From assembly GCA_030599515.1 (NCBI GenBank), contig JAUVNV010000003.1, positions 1 to 31,955 of the forward strand: a DNA stretch of 31,955 nt, read 5' to 3'. Position numbers and translations under genes: made by a program. The notes under the pieces are model-generated. The model worked only from the letters and a program-made list of their open reading frames with translations. It was not told the DNA's origin and made no database searches. This DNA comes from Acidimicrobiia bacterium (GTDB lineage Bacteria > Actinomycetota > Acidimicrobiia > Spongiisociales > UBA5794). Position 1 is the stretch's first letter, and every line of letters begins with the position of its first letter. Below, in pieces: positions 15,011 to 22,302 of this stretch.

Positions 15011-15770
15011 GTCTCCTCCGAAACTCGCGTGCCAATTCCCGGTAGGCGATGGCCCCCCGGGACATGGGGTCGTACGCCTCGATCGGTTCTCCGTATGAGG
15101 GGGCCTCTGAGAGCCTGACGGTGCGGGGAATCACCGTCCTGTATGTGGTATCACCGAAGTGATCCCTCACTTGCGCGACGACGTCCGCTGCCAGTGTGGT
15201 GCGTCCGTCATACATCGTCAGGAGCACTCCTTCGATATTGAGTTGAGGGTTGAGGCTGCGTTGCACCAACTGGATGTTCTTCATCAGTTGGCTGACACCC
15301 TCCAGGGCGTAGTACTCACATTGAATGGGTATCAGGACCTCGTCTGCTGCCGCCAGTCCGTTCACGGTCAGAAGTCCGAGAGAGGGAGGACAGTCCACCA
15401 GTACGAAGTCGTAGTCATCGGTGATGGGATCGAGGGCGTTCCCGAGTCGCGTCTCTCGCGAGAACATCGAGACGAGTTCGATCTCGGCCCCGGCAAGTTC
15501 GATCGTCGCCGGCACCACGAAGAGGTCGCGCACAGAGGATGGTTCGATCACGTCATCGATGGCGACGTCTTCGACAAGGAGGTCATAGGTCGAGTAGTCG
15601 ATCGCTGCCCGATCGATGCCGAGACCGCTCGTCGTGTTTCCTTGTGGGTCGAGGTCGACCAGGAGGATGCGTTCCCCTTGGAACGCAAGGCCTGCACCGA
15701 GGTTGATCGCCGTCGTAGACTTGCCGACACCGCCCTTCTGGTTGGCGATGGCAACGATTGTGGTGGGCAT
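14997..15770 (-). CDS. parA: chromosome partitioning ATPase ParA
   Basis: DNA-binding Walker-type ATPase that moves ParB-parS complexes along the nucleoid. 257 residues. Deviant Walker A KGGVGKST at 12-19, switch I DLDPQGN, Walker B DYDFVLVDCPPS, and the CEYYALEGVSQL segment typical of Soj/ParA. Start ATG at 15770 shares one base with the rsmG stop, and its end overlaps parB by 14 bases, so rsmG-parA-parB read as one unit. Confidence 0.97.
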   Translation of the reverse strand: MPTTIVAIANQKGGVGKSTTAINLGAGLAFQGERILLVDLDPQGNTTSGLGIDRAAIDYSTYDLLVEDVAIDDVIEPSSVRDLFVVPATIELAGAEIELVSMFSRETRLGNALDPITDDYDFVLVDCPPSLGLLTVNGLAAADEVLIPIQCEYYALEGVSQLMKNIQLVQRSLNPQLNIEGVLLTMYDGRTTLAADVVAQVRDHFGDTTYRTVIPRTVRLSEAPSYGEPIEAYDPMSRGAIAYRELAREFRRRHGRT

Positions 15771-16435
15771 CAGGAAGGGTCTCGGTCCGAAGCTCGGGGA
15801 ATGGTCGGCATCATCCTAAGAAGCCAGGCAGGGGAGTCAAGGACCCCCATGTCGATCTGTAGGAGGTCCACTGTGGCTCCGGGAGGCGCACCCGGGAGTT
15901 GATCGGGTTCGGTGGAGCGACTCAATCCGATAACCGCACATCCCCGATCGCTCAGCAGCGGCAGCGCTACTTCAAGTGCCGCCGCCGTTTGCAGTGAGGC
16001 ACGGAACACGACGGCGTCCCGGGGTCCGGACACTAGACGAACGTCCTTCTGTTCGACCGAGACGTTCTCGAGGCCAAGGACCTTGATCGCCCGTCGAGCG
16101 AGCCGGCAGCGCTTCCCCGATCGGTCCAGGAGCGTGACCGCCGCGTTCGGGAAGAGGATCGCCAGCGGTATGCCGGGAAGCCCCACGCCCGATCCGACGT
16201 CGAGGATGTCGGCAGGCGTCTCGTCCCAGGCGACGGCGAATACGACGGAGTCGGCGACGTGCCGGTCGATCAGTCGCGGTCGCTCCTGCGGCCCGATTCC
16301 GCCCGCCTCGGCCGCCTCCGTAGCCAACCAGTCGGCGAACTCCAGCAATAGCTCCCTCTGAGCCGGTGTCAGGTCGATCCCGACCCGGAGTGCAGCCCGA
16401 TCGAGGCGCTCGACGGAGTGTTTCCCGTGAAACAT
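15770..16435 (-). CDS. rsmG: 16S rRNA (guanine527-N7)-methyltransferase RsmG
   Basis: Methylates G527 of 16S rRNA with SAM; loss gives low-level streptomycin resistance in other bacteria. 221 residues. The SAM motif DVGSGVGLPG lies at 79-88, preceded by the family helix LIDRHVADSV. The end (DLLQIDMGVLDSPAWLLRM) is variable. The first codons (MFHGKHSV) are encoded within a parS site, which may constrain the N-terminus. It ends at the parA start with one base shared and begins 6 bases after the jag stop. Confidence 0.94.
   Translation of the reverse strand: MFHGKHSVERLDRAALRVGIDLTPAQRELLLEFADWLATEAAEAGGIGPQERPRLIDRHVADSVVFAVAWDETPADILDVGSGVGLPGIPLAILFPNAAVTLLDRSGKRCRLARRAIKVLGLENVSVEQKDVRLVSGPRDAVVFRASLQTAAALEVALPLLSDRGCAVIGLSRSTEPDQLPGAPPGATVDLLQIDMGVLDSPAWLLRMMPTIPRASDRDPS
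16419..16434. promoter_or_regulatory. parS centromere site
   Basis: The 16 bases TGTTTCCCGTGAAACA differ by one base from the bacterial parS consensus TGTTTCACGTGAAACA. It lies at the very start of rsmG in the parAB operon, a typical place for parS. It should nucleate ParB loading about 3 kb from dnaA. No other site this good was noticed in the window. Confidence 0.9.
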
Positions 16436-16441
16436 CCGGCG

Positions 16442-17317
16442 TCAGTCGCTGTCGGTACCTTCGGTCCAAGCGATCACAACGGCTCGCCGCGGGTCCTCAC
16501 CCTCGGAGTACGTCCTGACGCCCTCGAACTCGGTAGCGGCGTCATGAACGACCTTGCGATCGGCCGCATTCATCGGTTCAAGCATGACCTCGCCACCGCT
16601 CTCCTTCAACTGATCCACCAGTTTCGCGGTGTAGATCGTCAACGCCTCGCGTCGCCGGGCACCGTACCCCGCGATGTCGATCCTCATCCGGGGAGCACCG
16701 AACGTGTGTCGCTGAACGGTGGTGCGCGTCAGTTCCAGCACCGCATACATCGTGGCACCCTTTGGGCCGACGAGAGCTTCGGTCTGCTCTCCGACGATAT
16801 CGAGGTACAGCACCTCATCCTCGATCCTCGTCTGGATCTCACCCTCGAGGCCGAACGACTTCAGGAGCCCGGACAGGAAGTCCTCAGCAACCTTCGCTTG
16901 GTCCTCGATCGACGTCTCGGGCTTGTCCTTCTTCGGCTCTGCCTTCGCGTTCTCGTCCATCGCTCGTCGCTCCTTCGAGGATCCGTTCTTCTTGTGCTCC
17001 GCGGGTTTCTTCCTGCTCGACGGCCGTGACCCTCCGCCGTTCTTGCGATCCTGCCCGCTCTTCTTCTTCTCCGGGGTCTTCTTCTGTTGCCCGGCGCTGG
17101 AGGAACCCCTCGCTCCCCGCCGATTGCGTCGGTTGCGCTTCCGTGGCTTGCGTGAGACCTTCACGATCGCTGAACGCGCCCCAACTCCGAGGAATCCCGC
17201 CTTCCCCTCCTGGATGATCTCGACCTGTGCTTGTTCGACCGACTCGAGACCGAGTTCGGCGATCGCGGCTTCGACGGCAACGTCGACCGTCGTCCCGGTG
17301 GCTTCCACCCATTCCAT
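16442..17317 (-). CDS. jag: Jag/KhpB/EloR RNA-binding protein
   Basis: A 291-residue RNA-binding regulator linked in other bacteria to YidC and cell elongation. The Jag-N domain covers residues 1-55 (EATGTTVDVAVEAAIAELG, GFLGVGARSA). A very basic, low-complexity Lys/Arg linker (about 56-135) follows. A KH domain (about 140-215) has its loop as GPKG at 184-187. An R3H domain closes it (EPMNAADRKVVHDAATEF, about 247-264, conserved Arg254 and His258). Stop-to-start spacing to yidC is 3 bases and to rsmG 6 bases, so it is part of the rpmH-to-parB unit. Confidence 0.93.
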   Translation of the reverse strand: MEWVEATGTTVDVAVEAAIAELGLESVEQAQVEIIQEGKAGFLGVGARSAIVKVSRKPRKRNRRNRRGARGSSSAGQQKKTPEKKKSGQDRKNGGGSRPSSRKKPAEHKKNGSSKERRAMDENAKAEPKKDKPETSIEDQAKVAEDFLSGLLKSFGLEGEIQTRIEDEVLYLDIVGEQTEALVGPKGATMYAVLELTRTTVQRHTFGAPRMRIDIAGYGARRREALTIYTAKLVDQLKESGGEVMLEPMNAADRKVVHDAATEFEGVRTYSEGEDPRRAVVIAWTEGTDSD

Positions 17318-17320
17318 CGT

Positions 17321-18214
17321 CTATTTCCTCCTGCGGCGGTTCTTCTTCTTGCTGGCGTTCGTTGACGGGCCCTTCTTCTCAGGTTCCCCGTCCTCCGGCG
17401 GTGTGTCCGTCGGGAGTGCCGGCTTCTTCTTGTCACCATCTCCACGAGCGTCCAACCGGAAGATCAGGGCCTGCTGCCCGATCCTGAACAGGTTGGACGT
17501 TGCAAAGTAAATCCCGAGTCCGGCTGTGAGCGTCCAGGAGATGAAACCGAAGAACAGCGGCATGATCTTCATCGCCGTCTGCATCGACTGCGCCGTCTGG
17601 GTCTGCTCGCCGGCGTCCTTGTCGTTCTTGGTCCTCGTCGTCTGAAGTTGCTGATAGAACCCGGCGGCCACGATGAGGATGATCAGGAGGATGTAGGGGA
17701 GTGCACCGAGGACGTCGCCGGTCTTGATCAGATCCGGTACGACAGAGCTCGGCGACGCGGTGAGGTCCATCCCGAGGAAGGTGGTGTTGATCGTCTCAAC
17801 GCCGTCCCCGATGTACTTTGACGTGGCCGCACCGCCACCGTCCGGCCGTTGGATACTCCTCAACACCGAGAACAAGCCGAACCAGAGCGGCATCTGAACG
17901 ATCATCGGGAGGCACCCAGCAGCGGGGTTGACACCGCGCTCCTGGTAGAGGGCCATCAACTCCTTGTTGAGCTCTTCCTTGTCGCCCTTGAGGTCCTTCT
18001 GAAGGCGCTTCACCTCCGGCTGGATCTCTTGCATCGCCTTCATCGACCGGGTCTGCTTCAGCGTCAGGGGGAACATCACGAGAGAAATGGACAGCGTGAG
18101 CAGGATGATCGCCACACCAAGGTTTGGAATAATTTGGTAATACTGGTTCAGGATCCAACCAAGGAGATCAATGAGTTGGTCCCAACCTGGGATCGCAGCG
18201 ACGAGGGGGTTCAC
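17321..18214 (-). CDS. yidC: membrane protein insertase YidC
   Basis: Inserts and folds membrane proteins alone or with SecYEG. 297 residues, the short Gram-positive type without a large periplasmic domain. First helix about 34-52 (VAIILLTLSISLVMFPLTL) followed by KQTRSMKAMQ with the groove arginine R56. A cytoplasmic charged hairpin (64-95) follows, then GCLPMIVQMPLWFGLFSVLR, and two later helices (PYILLIILIVAAGFYQQL and IMPLFFGFISWTLTAGLG). The C-terminal tail is Lys/Arg-rich (KKKNRRRRK), as in proteins that bind ribosomes. ATG overlaps the yidD stop by 4 bases. Confidence 0.96.
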   Translation of the reverse strand: MNPLVAAIPGWDQLIDLLGWILNQYYQIIPNLGVAIILLTLSISLVMFPLTLKQTRSMKAMQEIQPEVKRLQKDLKGDKEELNKELMALYQERGVNPAAGCLPMIVQMPLWFGLFSVLRSIQRPDGGGAATSKYIGDGVETINTTFLGMDLTASPSSVVPDLIKTGDVLGALPYILLIILIVAAGFYQQLQTTRTKNDKDAGEQTQTAQSMQTAMKIMPLFFGFISWTLTAGLGIYFATSNLFRIGQQALIFRLDARGDGDKKKPALPTDTPPEDGEPEKKGPSTNASKKKNRRRRK

Positions 18215-18504
18215 ACTTCTCTCTCAGTGTTCATGTCGTGTTCCTGTTCGTGTTGGCCCGACTCGGGTACGGGGTCGTATCCACCTTCATGGAAAGGCTG
18301 GCACCGTCCGATGCGCTTGACGGCCATCCACGACCCACGACCCGCACCGTGGAGGCGGATCGCGTCATACCCGTACTCTGAGCAGGAGGGATAGTACCGA
18401 CAATTGCCCCCGAAAGCGGGCGAGAGCACCTTCTGATAGACCCGGACGGATCCCATGAGAACTCTGGCCGCCGGCGACGGCGAGCGGCCCTGGTCGGTGC
18501 TCAT
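18211..18504 (-). CDS. yidD: membrane protein insertion efficiency factor YidD
   Basis: A 97-residue, amphipathic, membrane-associated helper of YidC. Core motif VYQKVLSPAFGGNCRYYPSC, then SEYGYDAI, with C35 and C41 and a third Cys68 in RCQPFHEGGYDPVP. It overlaps both rnpA (18501-18504) and yidC (18211-18214) by 4 bases, so translation is coupled through the three genes. Confidence 0.95.
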   Translation of the reverse strand: MSTDQGRSPSPAARVLMGSVRVYQKVLSPAFGGNCRYYPSCSEYGYDAIRLHGAGRGSWMAVKRIGRCQPFHEGGYDPVPESGQHEQEHDMNTEREV

Positions 18505-18749
18505 CGGTTCCTCTCCTCTTCGCTCGCGGTGATCGCGTCGCCCAATCCGCTGATCAACTGATCGAATCCCATCGTGACGACGCCGGGGGAGGCGATCACC
18601 ACATAGGCCCGATCGGTCTTCAACTCGACTCGTAACAACGCTTCGCGGAGGCGCCGCTTCGCCCGGTTCCGCATGACCGCGCTACCGACCCGGCGGGAGG
18701 CGACGATTCCCACCTGCGGGATGCCTTTCTCTCCGACAGCACAGATCAC
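18501..18749 (-). CDS. rnpA: ribonuclease P protein component (start uncertain; N-terminus probably extends upstream)
   Basis: Protein subunit of RNase P, which matures tRNA 5' ends with the M1 RNA. From GTG at 18749 (GGAGA 7 bases upstream) it would be 82 residues. It contains VGIVASRRVG and the RNR motif RNRAKRRLRE (27-36). But the same frame continues upstream with clear RnpA N-terminal homology (RSAAQFSAVFSTGRSARSG), which this start would delete. No ATG, GTG or TTG occurs in frame from 18750 back to a TGA that overlaps the rpmH start codon. The only near-cognate starts are CTG at 18818 (105 residues, normal length) and some ATC codons. So either a non-canonical start, a truncated protein, or a sequence error. 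Confidence 0.85.
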   Translation of the reverse strand: MICAVGEKGIPQVGIVASRRVGSAVMRNRAKRRLREALLRVELKTDRAYVVIASPGVVTMGFDQLISGLGDAITASEEERNR

Positions 18750-18840
18750 TCTGATCTCTCCAGATCGGGCCGATCGACCGGTGCTGAAGACGGCGGAGAA
18801 CTGTGCCGCCGAGCGCAGCGAGACGAACGGGCGTCCGTTG

Positions 18841-18975
18841 TTACGCGGTGAGACGATGCCGACCCTTGACGCGCCGTCTCTTGATGACGGCGCGTCCGGA
18901 ACGGGTCCGCATCCGGGACCGAAATCCGTGCTTGCGCTTGCGGCGCCGCACGTTGGGTTGATAGGTGCGCTTCAT
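18841..18975 (-). CDS. rpmH: 50S ribosomal protein L34
   Basis: A 44-residue, strongly basic ribosomal protein, read on the minus strand from ATG at 18975 to TAA at 18841. It begins MKRTYQPNVRRRKRKHGF and ends VKGRHRLTA, the standard L34 sequence. GGGGAAA precedes the start. It is the first gene of the rpmH-rnpA-yidD-yidC-jag-rsmG-parA-parB series and diverges from dnaA. Confidence 0.97.
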   Translation of the reverse strand: MKRTYQPNVRRRKRKHGFRSRMRTRSGRAVIKRRRVKGRHRLTA

Positions 18976-19016
18976 GGTGAGGTTTCCCCGCTTGGGAGGT
19001 CGCGGTACGACCGGGA

Positions 19017-19045
19017 AGGTTACGAACGCCTGAATCCTATGTCAA
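19017..19045 (-). promoter_or_regulatory. rpmH promoter
   Basis: On the minus strand a perfect TTGACA (19040-19045) is followed after 17 bases by TAACCT (19017-19022, weak -10). Transcription would start near 19010 and give a leader of about 35 bases before the rpmH ATG. This likely drives the whole operon down to parB. Confidence 0.55.
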
Positions 19046-19070
19046 TCGCCATCCTATCGGCTACGTCATC

Positions 19071-19130
19071 CCCGGAACGCGAAGACGCACCCCGGGACGC
19101 GAAATCCCGGTCTTGAGCGCGAAACATCGT
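19071..19130. repeat. three iterons with exact 20-bp period upstream of dnaA
   Basis: Three related decamers, GGAACGCGAA (19074-19083), GGGACGCGAA (19094-19103) and TGAGCGCGAA (19114-19123), start exactly 20 bases apart, about two helical turns. The first two share CCCGGRACGCGAA. The middle copy also forms a CCGGGA/TCCCGG hairpin. They lie between the rpmH and dnaA promoters and could bind a regulator or origin protein. No match to a known site is recognised. Confidence 0.5.
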
Positions 19131-19267
19131 TCGGTGCCGTAAGGGACGATTTCGGCTGTTTCTCTGATGTTTCCCAGTAATTCCCATATGCTGTGTGCCT
19201 TACCCCGCAGGGATTTCTGTCGATCACAAGCACCCGACGCTGCGGATTACCGCAGAATTTCCCCTTC

Positions 19268-19297
19268 TTGCTGCTCCGTTCACTCGGGACATATACT
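19268..19297 (+). promoter_or_regulatory. candidate dnaA promoter
   Basis: TATACT (19292-19297, 5 of 6 matches to -10) with TTGCTG (19268-19273) 18 bases upstream. The predicted transcript starts near 19304 and has a leader of about 145 bases containing three DnaA boxes. The -35 is weak. Confidence 0.45.
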
Positions 19298-19390
19298 CGC
19301 CGTCGCTCCCATGTCGGAAGCCGCACTTCCCCGGACAGACTTTCGGACCGCGACGGCGCTGTGGGAGTGGGCCGGGGCGCGAGAGAACAG

Positions 19391-19423
19391 TTTTCCACAC
19401 CCTGTGGACAGGTGTGTGGACGG
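19391..19423. promoter_or_regulatory. DnaA box cluster upstream of dnaA
   Basis: Three DnaA-box-like 9-mers: TTTTCCACA (19391-19399, plus), TGTGGACAG (19403-19411, reverse of CTGTCCACA) and TGTGGACGG (19415-19423, reverse of CCGTCCACA). The first two face each other. Placement between promoter and start codon suggests dnaA autoregulation and forms the upstream part of the origin. Confidence 0.75.
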
Positions 19424-19449
19424 TATTGAGGTTGAGAGGAGCATCACAA

Positions 19450-20820
19450 GTGGCTGAAGCACGTTCGTCCACCGCGGAGTGGGAGACTTTCCATCAGCAG
19501 GTGCGCCGTCGGGTGACTCCGGCCGCATGGCAGACCTGGATCGAGCCGCTCGCCTCCAGCATCGGTGAGGGAAGCCTTCATCTGGTGGCCCCCACCGACT
19601 TCCACTACCGCTGGGTTGGAGATCGCTACCTGCCGGCTCTGCAAGAAGCGGCCATGGACACCCTCGGCCTCGAGGTGGAACTCACCGTCGTACCGGCGGT
19701 CGCAGAGACACCCACCGAAGTGTCCACCCGGCCGAACCCTCTCCAGGTTCCTCTCCCGATCGATACCGTCGATCCGACGAGGGTCCCGGTGAACGACCCC
19801 CGTCTCGTTCCGAAGTACACGTTCGACAATTTCGTGGTCGGACAGTCGAATCGCTTCGCCCATGCAGCAGCGCTCGCCGTTGCCGAACAGCCCGGCAGCC
19901 ACTACAACCCTCTCTTCATCTACGCGAACGCCGGCCTCGGCAAGACACATCTTCTTCACGCCGTCGGTCATCACCGCATCGAACTCGACCCCGGTGCCGT
20001 GGTTCGCTACGTCTCCTCAGAACAGTTCTTCAACGAATTCATCAACGGAATCCGCAGGAAGAGAATGGATGAGTTCAAGGAGCGCTATCGCACGATCGAC
20101 GTTCTCCTCCTCGATGACGTTCAGTTCTTCGAGGGCAAGGAACAGATCCTCGAAGAATTCTTCCACACGTTCAACAGCCTGTACGAGGCCGGTAAACAGG
20201 TCGTCATCAGCTCCGACCGCCACCCCAAGCATCTCTCGACGCTCGAAGATCGGTTGAGGAGCCGCTTCGAGTGGGGTCTCTTGACCGACATCCAGAGTCC
20301 CGACATCGAGACACGCCTCGCCATCCTCAGGAAGAACGCCGAATTCGCCCCTGCGCCGGTCCCCTCCGAGGTGATGACGTTCATTGCAGAGAACGTCCAC
20401 CAGAACATCCGGGAACTGGAAGGCGCCTTGACCAGGGTCACCGCCTTCGCTTCGTTGACGAATGAGAAGATCTCTCTCACGATGGCGAAAGAGGTCCTTT
20501 CCGACATCGTCGAGTCAGACCGGTCCGTGCCATTGACTGCCGATCGGATCATCCAGGTCACCGCCGACTACACCTCAACGACCATCGGCGAACTGACCGG
20601 CCCGAGCAGGAAGCAACCACTCGCCCGTCACCGACAGATAGCGATGTATCTCTGTCGGGAGTACACCGATCTATCTCTACCGAAGATCGGAGCACAGTTC
20701 GGCGGTCGCGATCACACGACGGTGATGCACGCCGTCGAGAAGGTCAAGACTCTCATGAGAACCGACATGGAGGTCTTCGATCAGGTTTCGGACCTCGTAC
20801 AGCTCCTGAGGACAACATGA
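19450..20820 (+). CDS. dnaA: chromosomal replication initiator protein DnaA
   Basis: Opens the origin and recruits the helicase. 456 residues from GTG at 19450, which has AGGAG at 19437-19441, 8 bases upstream. Domain I at 9-80 (WETFHQQVRRRVTPAAWQTW) is followed by a short domain II. AAA+ domain III starts at about 120 (YTFDNFVVGQSNRFAHAAA) with Walker A NAGLGKTH (160-167) and Walker B VLLLDDVQFF. Domain IV binds DnaA boxes (signature GGRDHTTVMHAVEKV near the end). The frame is open further upstream to 19195, but that part has no DnaA homology and covers the DnaA boxes. Flanked by boxes on both sides. Confidence 0.98.
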   Translation: MAEARSSTAEWETFHQQVRRRVTPAAWQTWIEPLASSIGEGSLHLVAPTDFHYRWVGDRYLPALQEAAMDTLGLEVELTVVPAVAETPTEVSTRPNPLQVPLPIDTVDPTRVPVNDPRLVPKYTFDNFVVGQSNRFAHAAALAVAEQPGSHYNPLFIYANAGLGKTHLLHAVGHHRIELDPGAVVRYVSSEQFFNEFINGIRRKRMDEFKERYRTIDVLLLDDVQFFEGKEQILEEFFHTFNSLYEAGKQVVISSDRHPKHLSTLEDRLRSRFEWGLLTDIQSPDIETRLAILRKNAEFAPAPVPSEVMTFIAENVHQNIRELEGALTRVTAFASLTNEKISLTMAKEVLSDIVESDRSVPLTADRIIQVTADYTSTTIGELTGPSRKQPLARHRQIAMYLCREYTDLSLPKIGAQFGGRDHTTVMHAVEKVKTLMRTDMEVFDQVSDLVQLLRTT

Positions 20821-21006
20821 CCGATATCCACACTCCCACGTCTCCTCGCTTGCTGCCTGTTGAGTACTCTGTGCTTGTTCACAGTCCATGTGGATTCGGA
20901 AATCCGTTGTCCTCAACGGTTCCCTTTCCTTCTCCACAATCCACAACGCCTACTACTACCACTACCGTTTGTTATTGAAAGACCAAGAAGCAGAGGAAGA
21001 ACAACT
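20821..21006. other. oriC core: DnaA boxes, DnaA-trio and unwinding region between dnaA and dnaN
   Basis: DnaA-box-like 9-mers: ATATCCACA (20824-20832), TTGTTCACA (20875-20883), TGTGGATTC (20889-20897, reverse), TTCTCCACA (20930-20938) and CAATCCACA (20937-20945), plus weak TTGTCCTCA (20907-20915). Six bases after the last box comes TACTACTACCACTAC (20951-20965), a textbook DnaA-trio run. An AT-richer stretch GTTTGTTATTGAAAG follows (20967-20981). Boxes, trio and melt region in this order match the basal unwinding system described in Bacillus subtilis. No gene is in this interval. Confidence 0.88.
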
Positions 21007-22086
21007 GTGCGTATCCGAGCCGAACGTGATGATCTCGCCGACGTCCTGACGAGGGCAGGCCGAGCGGTTGGAAGTCGATCACCTCTCCCGATCCTCCAAG
21101 GACTCTTGTGCGAGGTCGAAGGGGGGAGACTTCAGGTAACGGGCACGGACAACGAAGTGACCGTGAGAACATATCTCGACGTCGAAGGACTCGAAGACGG
21201 AGCAACGGTGATCCCGGCCAAGCTCAGCGCGGACGCCGTACGTAAGCTCCCCGCGGGAGCGGTCTCGATCACTGCTTCAGACGGTGAGGTCGAGATCACC
21301 GGCAACGGTCCCCGATTCCGCCTTCGCGAATTGAGTGTTGGAGACTTCCCCACGATCGACGACAAGCTGCCGGCCGAGACGATCGACGTTGTGGGGGAGA
21401 CGCTCGTCAGGGCCCTCAGTCAAGTCGGGATCGCCGCGTCGGGAGACGAGGCACGTCCAACGCTCACCGGAGTGCTCTTCGAAGAGAACGACGGAGGACT
21501 CCGGTTGGTGGCAACCGACTCGTACCGACTGGCCGTGCGAGACGTGCTCGGGATCGGTGCGAGCGGATCGAAGCTGGTGCCGTACCGAGCGCTGAGAGAA
21601 CTCGGACGAACGGTCGGCGATGGTCCGATGAAGGTGTCTCTCGGAGATCGAGAGGCAGCGTTCATCACAGACCAGGGGAGGCTGACGGTCCGAATCATCG
21701 ATGCGGCGTTCCCGAAATACCGGCAGCTTTTGCCCGACACCTATCCGAATCGGCTCGAGATCGCCAAGACGAATCTTCTCGATGCCGTGGGACGTGCGGC
21801 GCTCGTTGCGGAGGATCACATACCGGTCCGCCTGAATCTGCACGAGGGGGGAGTCGAACTCAGCGTCATCCGGCAGGAGGTGGGTGAAGAGACCGAGCAC
21901 ATCGAGGGGAAATATGAGGGCGAGGAGATGACGATCGCCTTCAACACCAGGTACCTCACCGAGGGAGTCGGGGTCATCGACTCGGACACCGTCATCCTCG
22001 AGACGATCGATGCGCTGAAACCAGGTCTTCTCCATGGTGTCGGTGACGAGGATTTCCGGTATCTTCTGATGCCGGTACGTCTCTAG
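21007..22086 (+). CDS. dnaN: DNA polymerase III beta sliding clamp
   Basis: Ring-shaped processivity clamp for DNA polymerase III and a docking platform for repair proteins. 359 residues, slightly short of the usual 365-400, made of three similar clamp folds. The start is GTG 21007 (MRIRAERDDLADVLTRAGRAVG), preceded by GGAAGA. The conserved RSPLPILQGLL is near residue 25-35, LVATDSYRLAV in the middle, and the C-terminal end is EDFRYLLMPVRL, the clamp signature. The stop codon TAG (22084-22086) lies within the left end of the inverted-repeat element that follows. Confidence 0.97.
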   Translation: MRIRAERDDLADVLTRAGRAVGSRSPLPILQGLLCEVEGGRLQVTGTDNEVTVRTYLDVEGLEDGATVIPAKLSADAVRKLPAGAVSITASDGEVEITGNGPRFRLRELSVGDFPTIDDKLPAETIDVVGETLVRALSQVGIAASGDEARPTLTGVLFEENDGGLRLVATDSYRLAVRDVLGIGASGSKLVPYRALRELGRTVGDGPMKVSLGDREAAFITDQGRLTVRIIDAAFPKYRQLLPDTYPNRLEIAKTNLLDAVGRAALVAEDHIPVRLNLHEGGVELSVIRQEVGEETEHIEGKYEGEEMTIAFNTRYLTEGVGVIDSDTVILETIDALKPGLLHGVGDEDFRYLLMPVRL

Positions 22087-22247
22087 TGCTATGTCCACAA
22101 ACCTGTGCGCCGTTCTGTCGGCCAGGGACGCCGCTCGCGGCGTCCCTGTCCTCGACGCAGTCCCGACTGCGCCTTCGTCCTGCGTCCTTGCGCCCAACGC
22201 CCCTGACTCGACATCGACACCCCGAACGTTCGTGGACACAGCACTAG
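22083..22247. mobile_element. 165-bp MITE-like element with 20-bp terminal inverted repeats
   Basis: The left end CTAGTGCTATGTCCACAAAC (22083-22102) and the reverse complement of the right end (22228-22247) match at 18 of 20 positions. Both outer ends are CTAG, which could include a target duplication. No coding frame is seen inside; instead there are two perfect hairpins. The size, ends and lack of genes suggest a miniature inverted-repeat transposable element. The left end also contains a DnaA-box-like ATGTCCACA, so an origin role is an alternative. Confidence 0.5.
22123..22148. terminator. perfect 12-bp hairpin after dnaN
   Basis: CAGGGACGCCGC and GCGGCGTCCCTG are exact reverse complements with a 2-base loop, 37 bases after the dnaN stop. 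There is no T-run. A second hairpin, CGCAGTC/GACTGCG with a 2-base loop, is at 22156-22171. They may end or attenuate dnaN transcripts, or only be structure within the MITE-like element. Confidence 0.45.
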
Positions 22248-22302
22248 GTTCTACATCACGTCTGGAACAGCGATTGAGACCGTAGAGACCGGGAGGTGAG
22301 TG

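Noticed and set aside
19121..19173. GAAACATC / GATGTTTC inverted repeat upstream of dnaA
   Set aside because: Only 8 bp with a 37-base gap; likely by chance and not near a promoter element.
19195..19449. Upstream in-frame extension of dnaA to an ATG at 19195
   Set aside because: The extra 85 residues show no DnaA homology and run through the promoter and DnaA boxes; GTG at 19450 has a good ribosome binding site.
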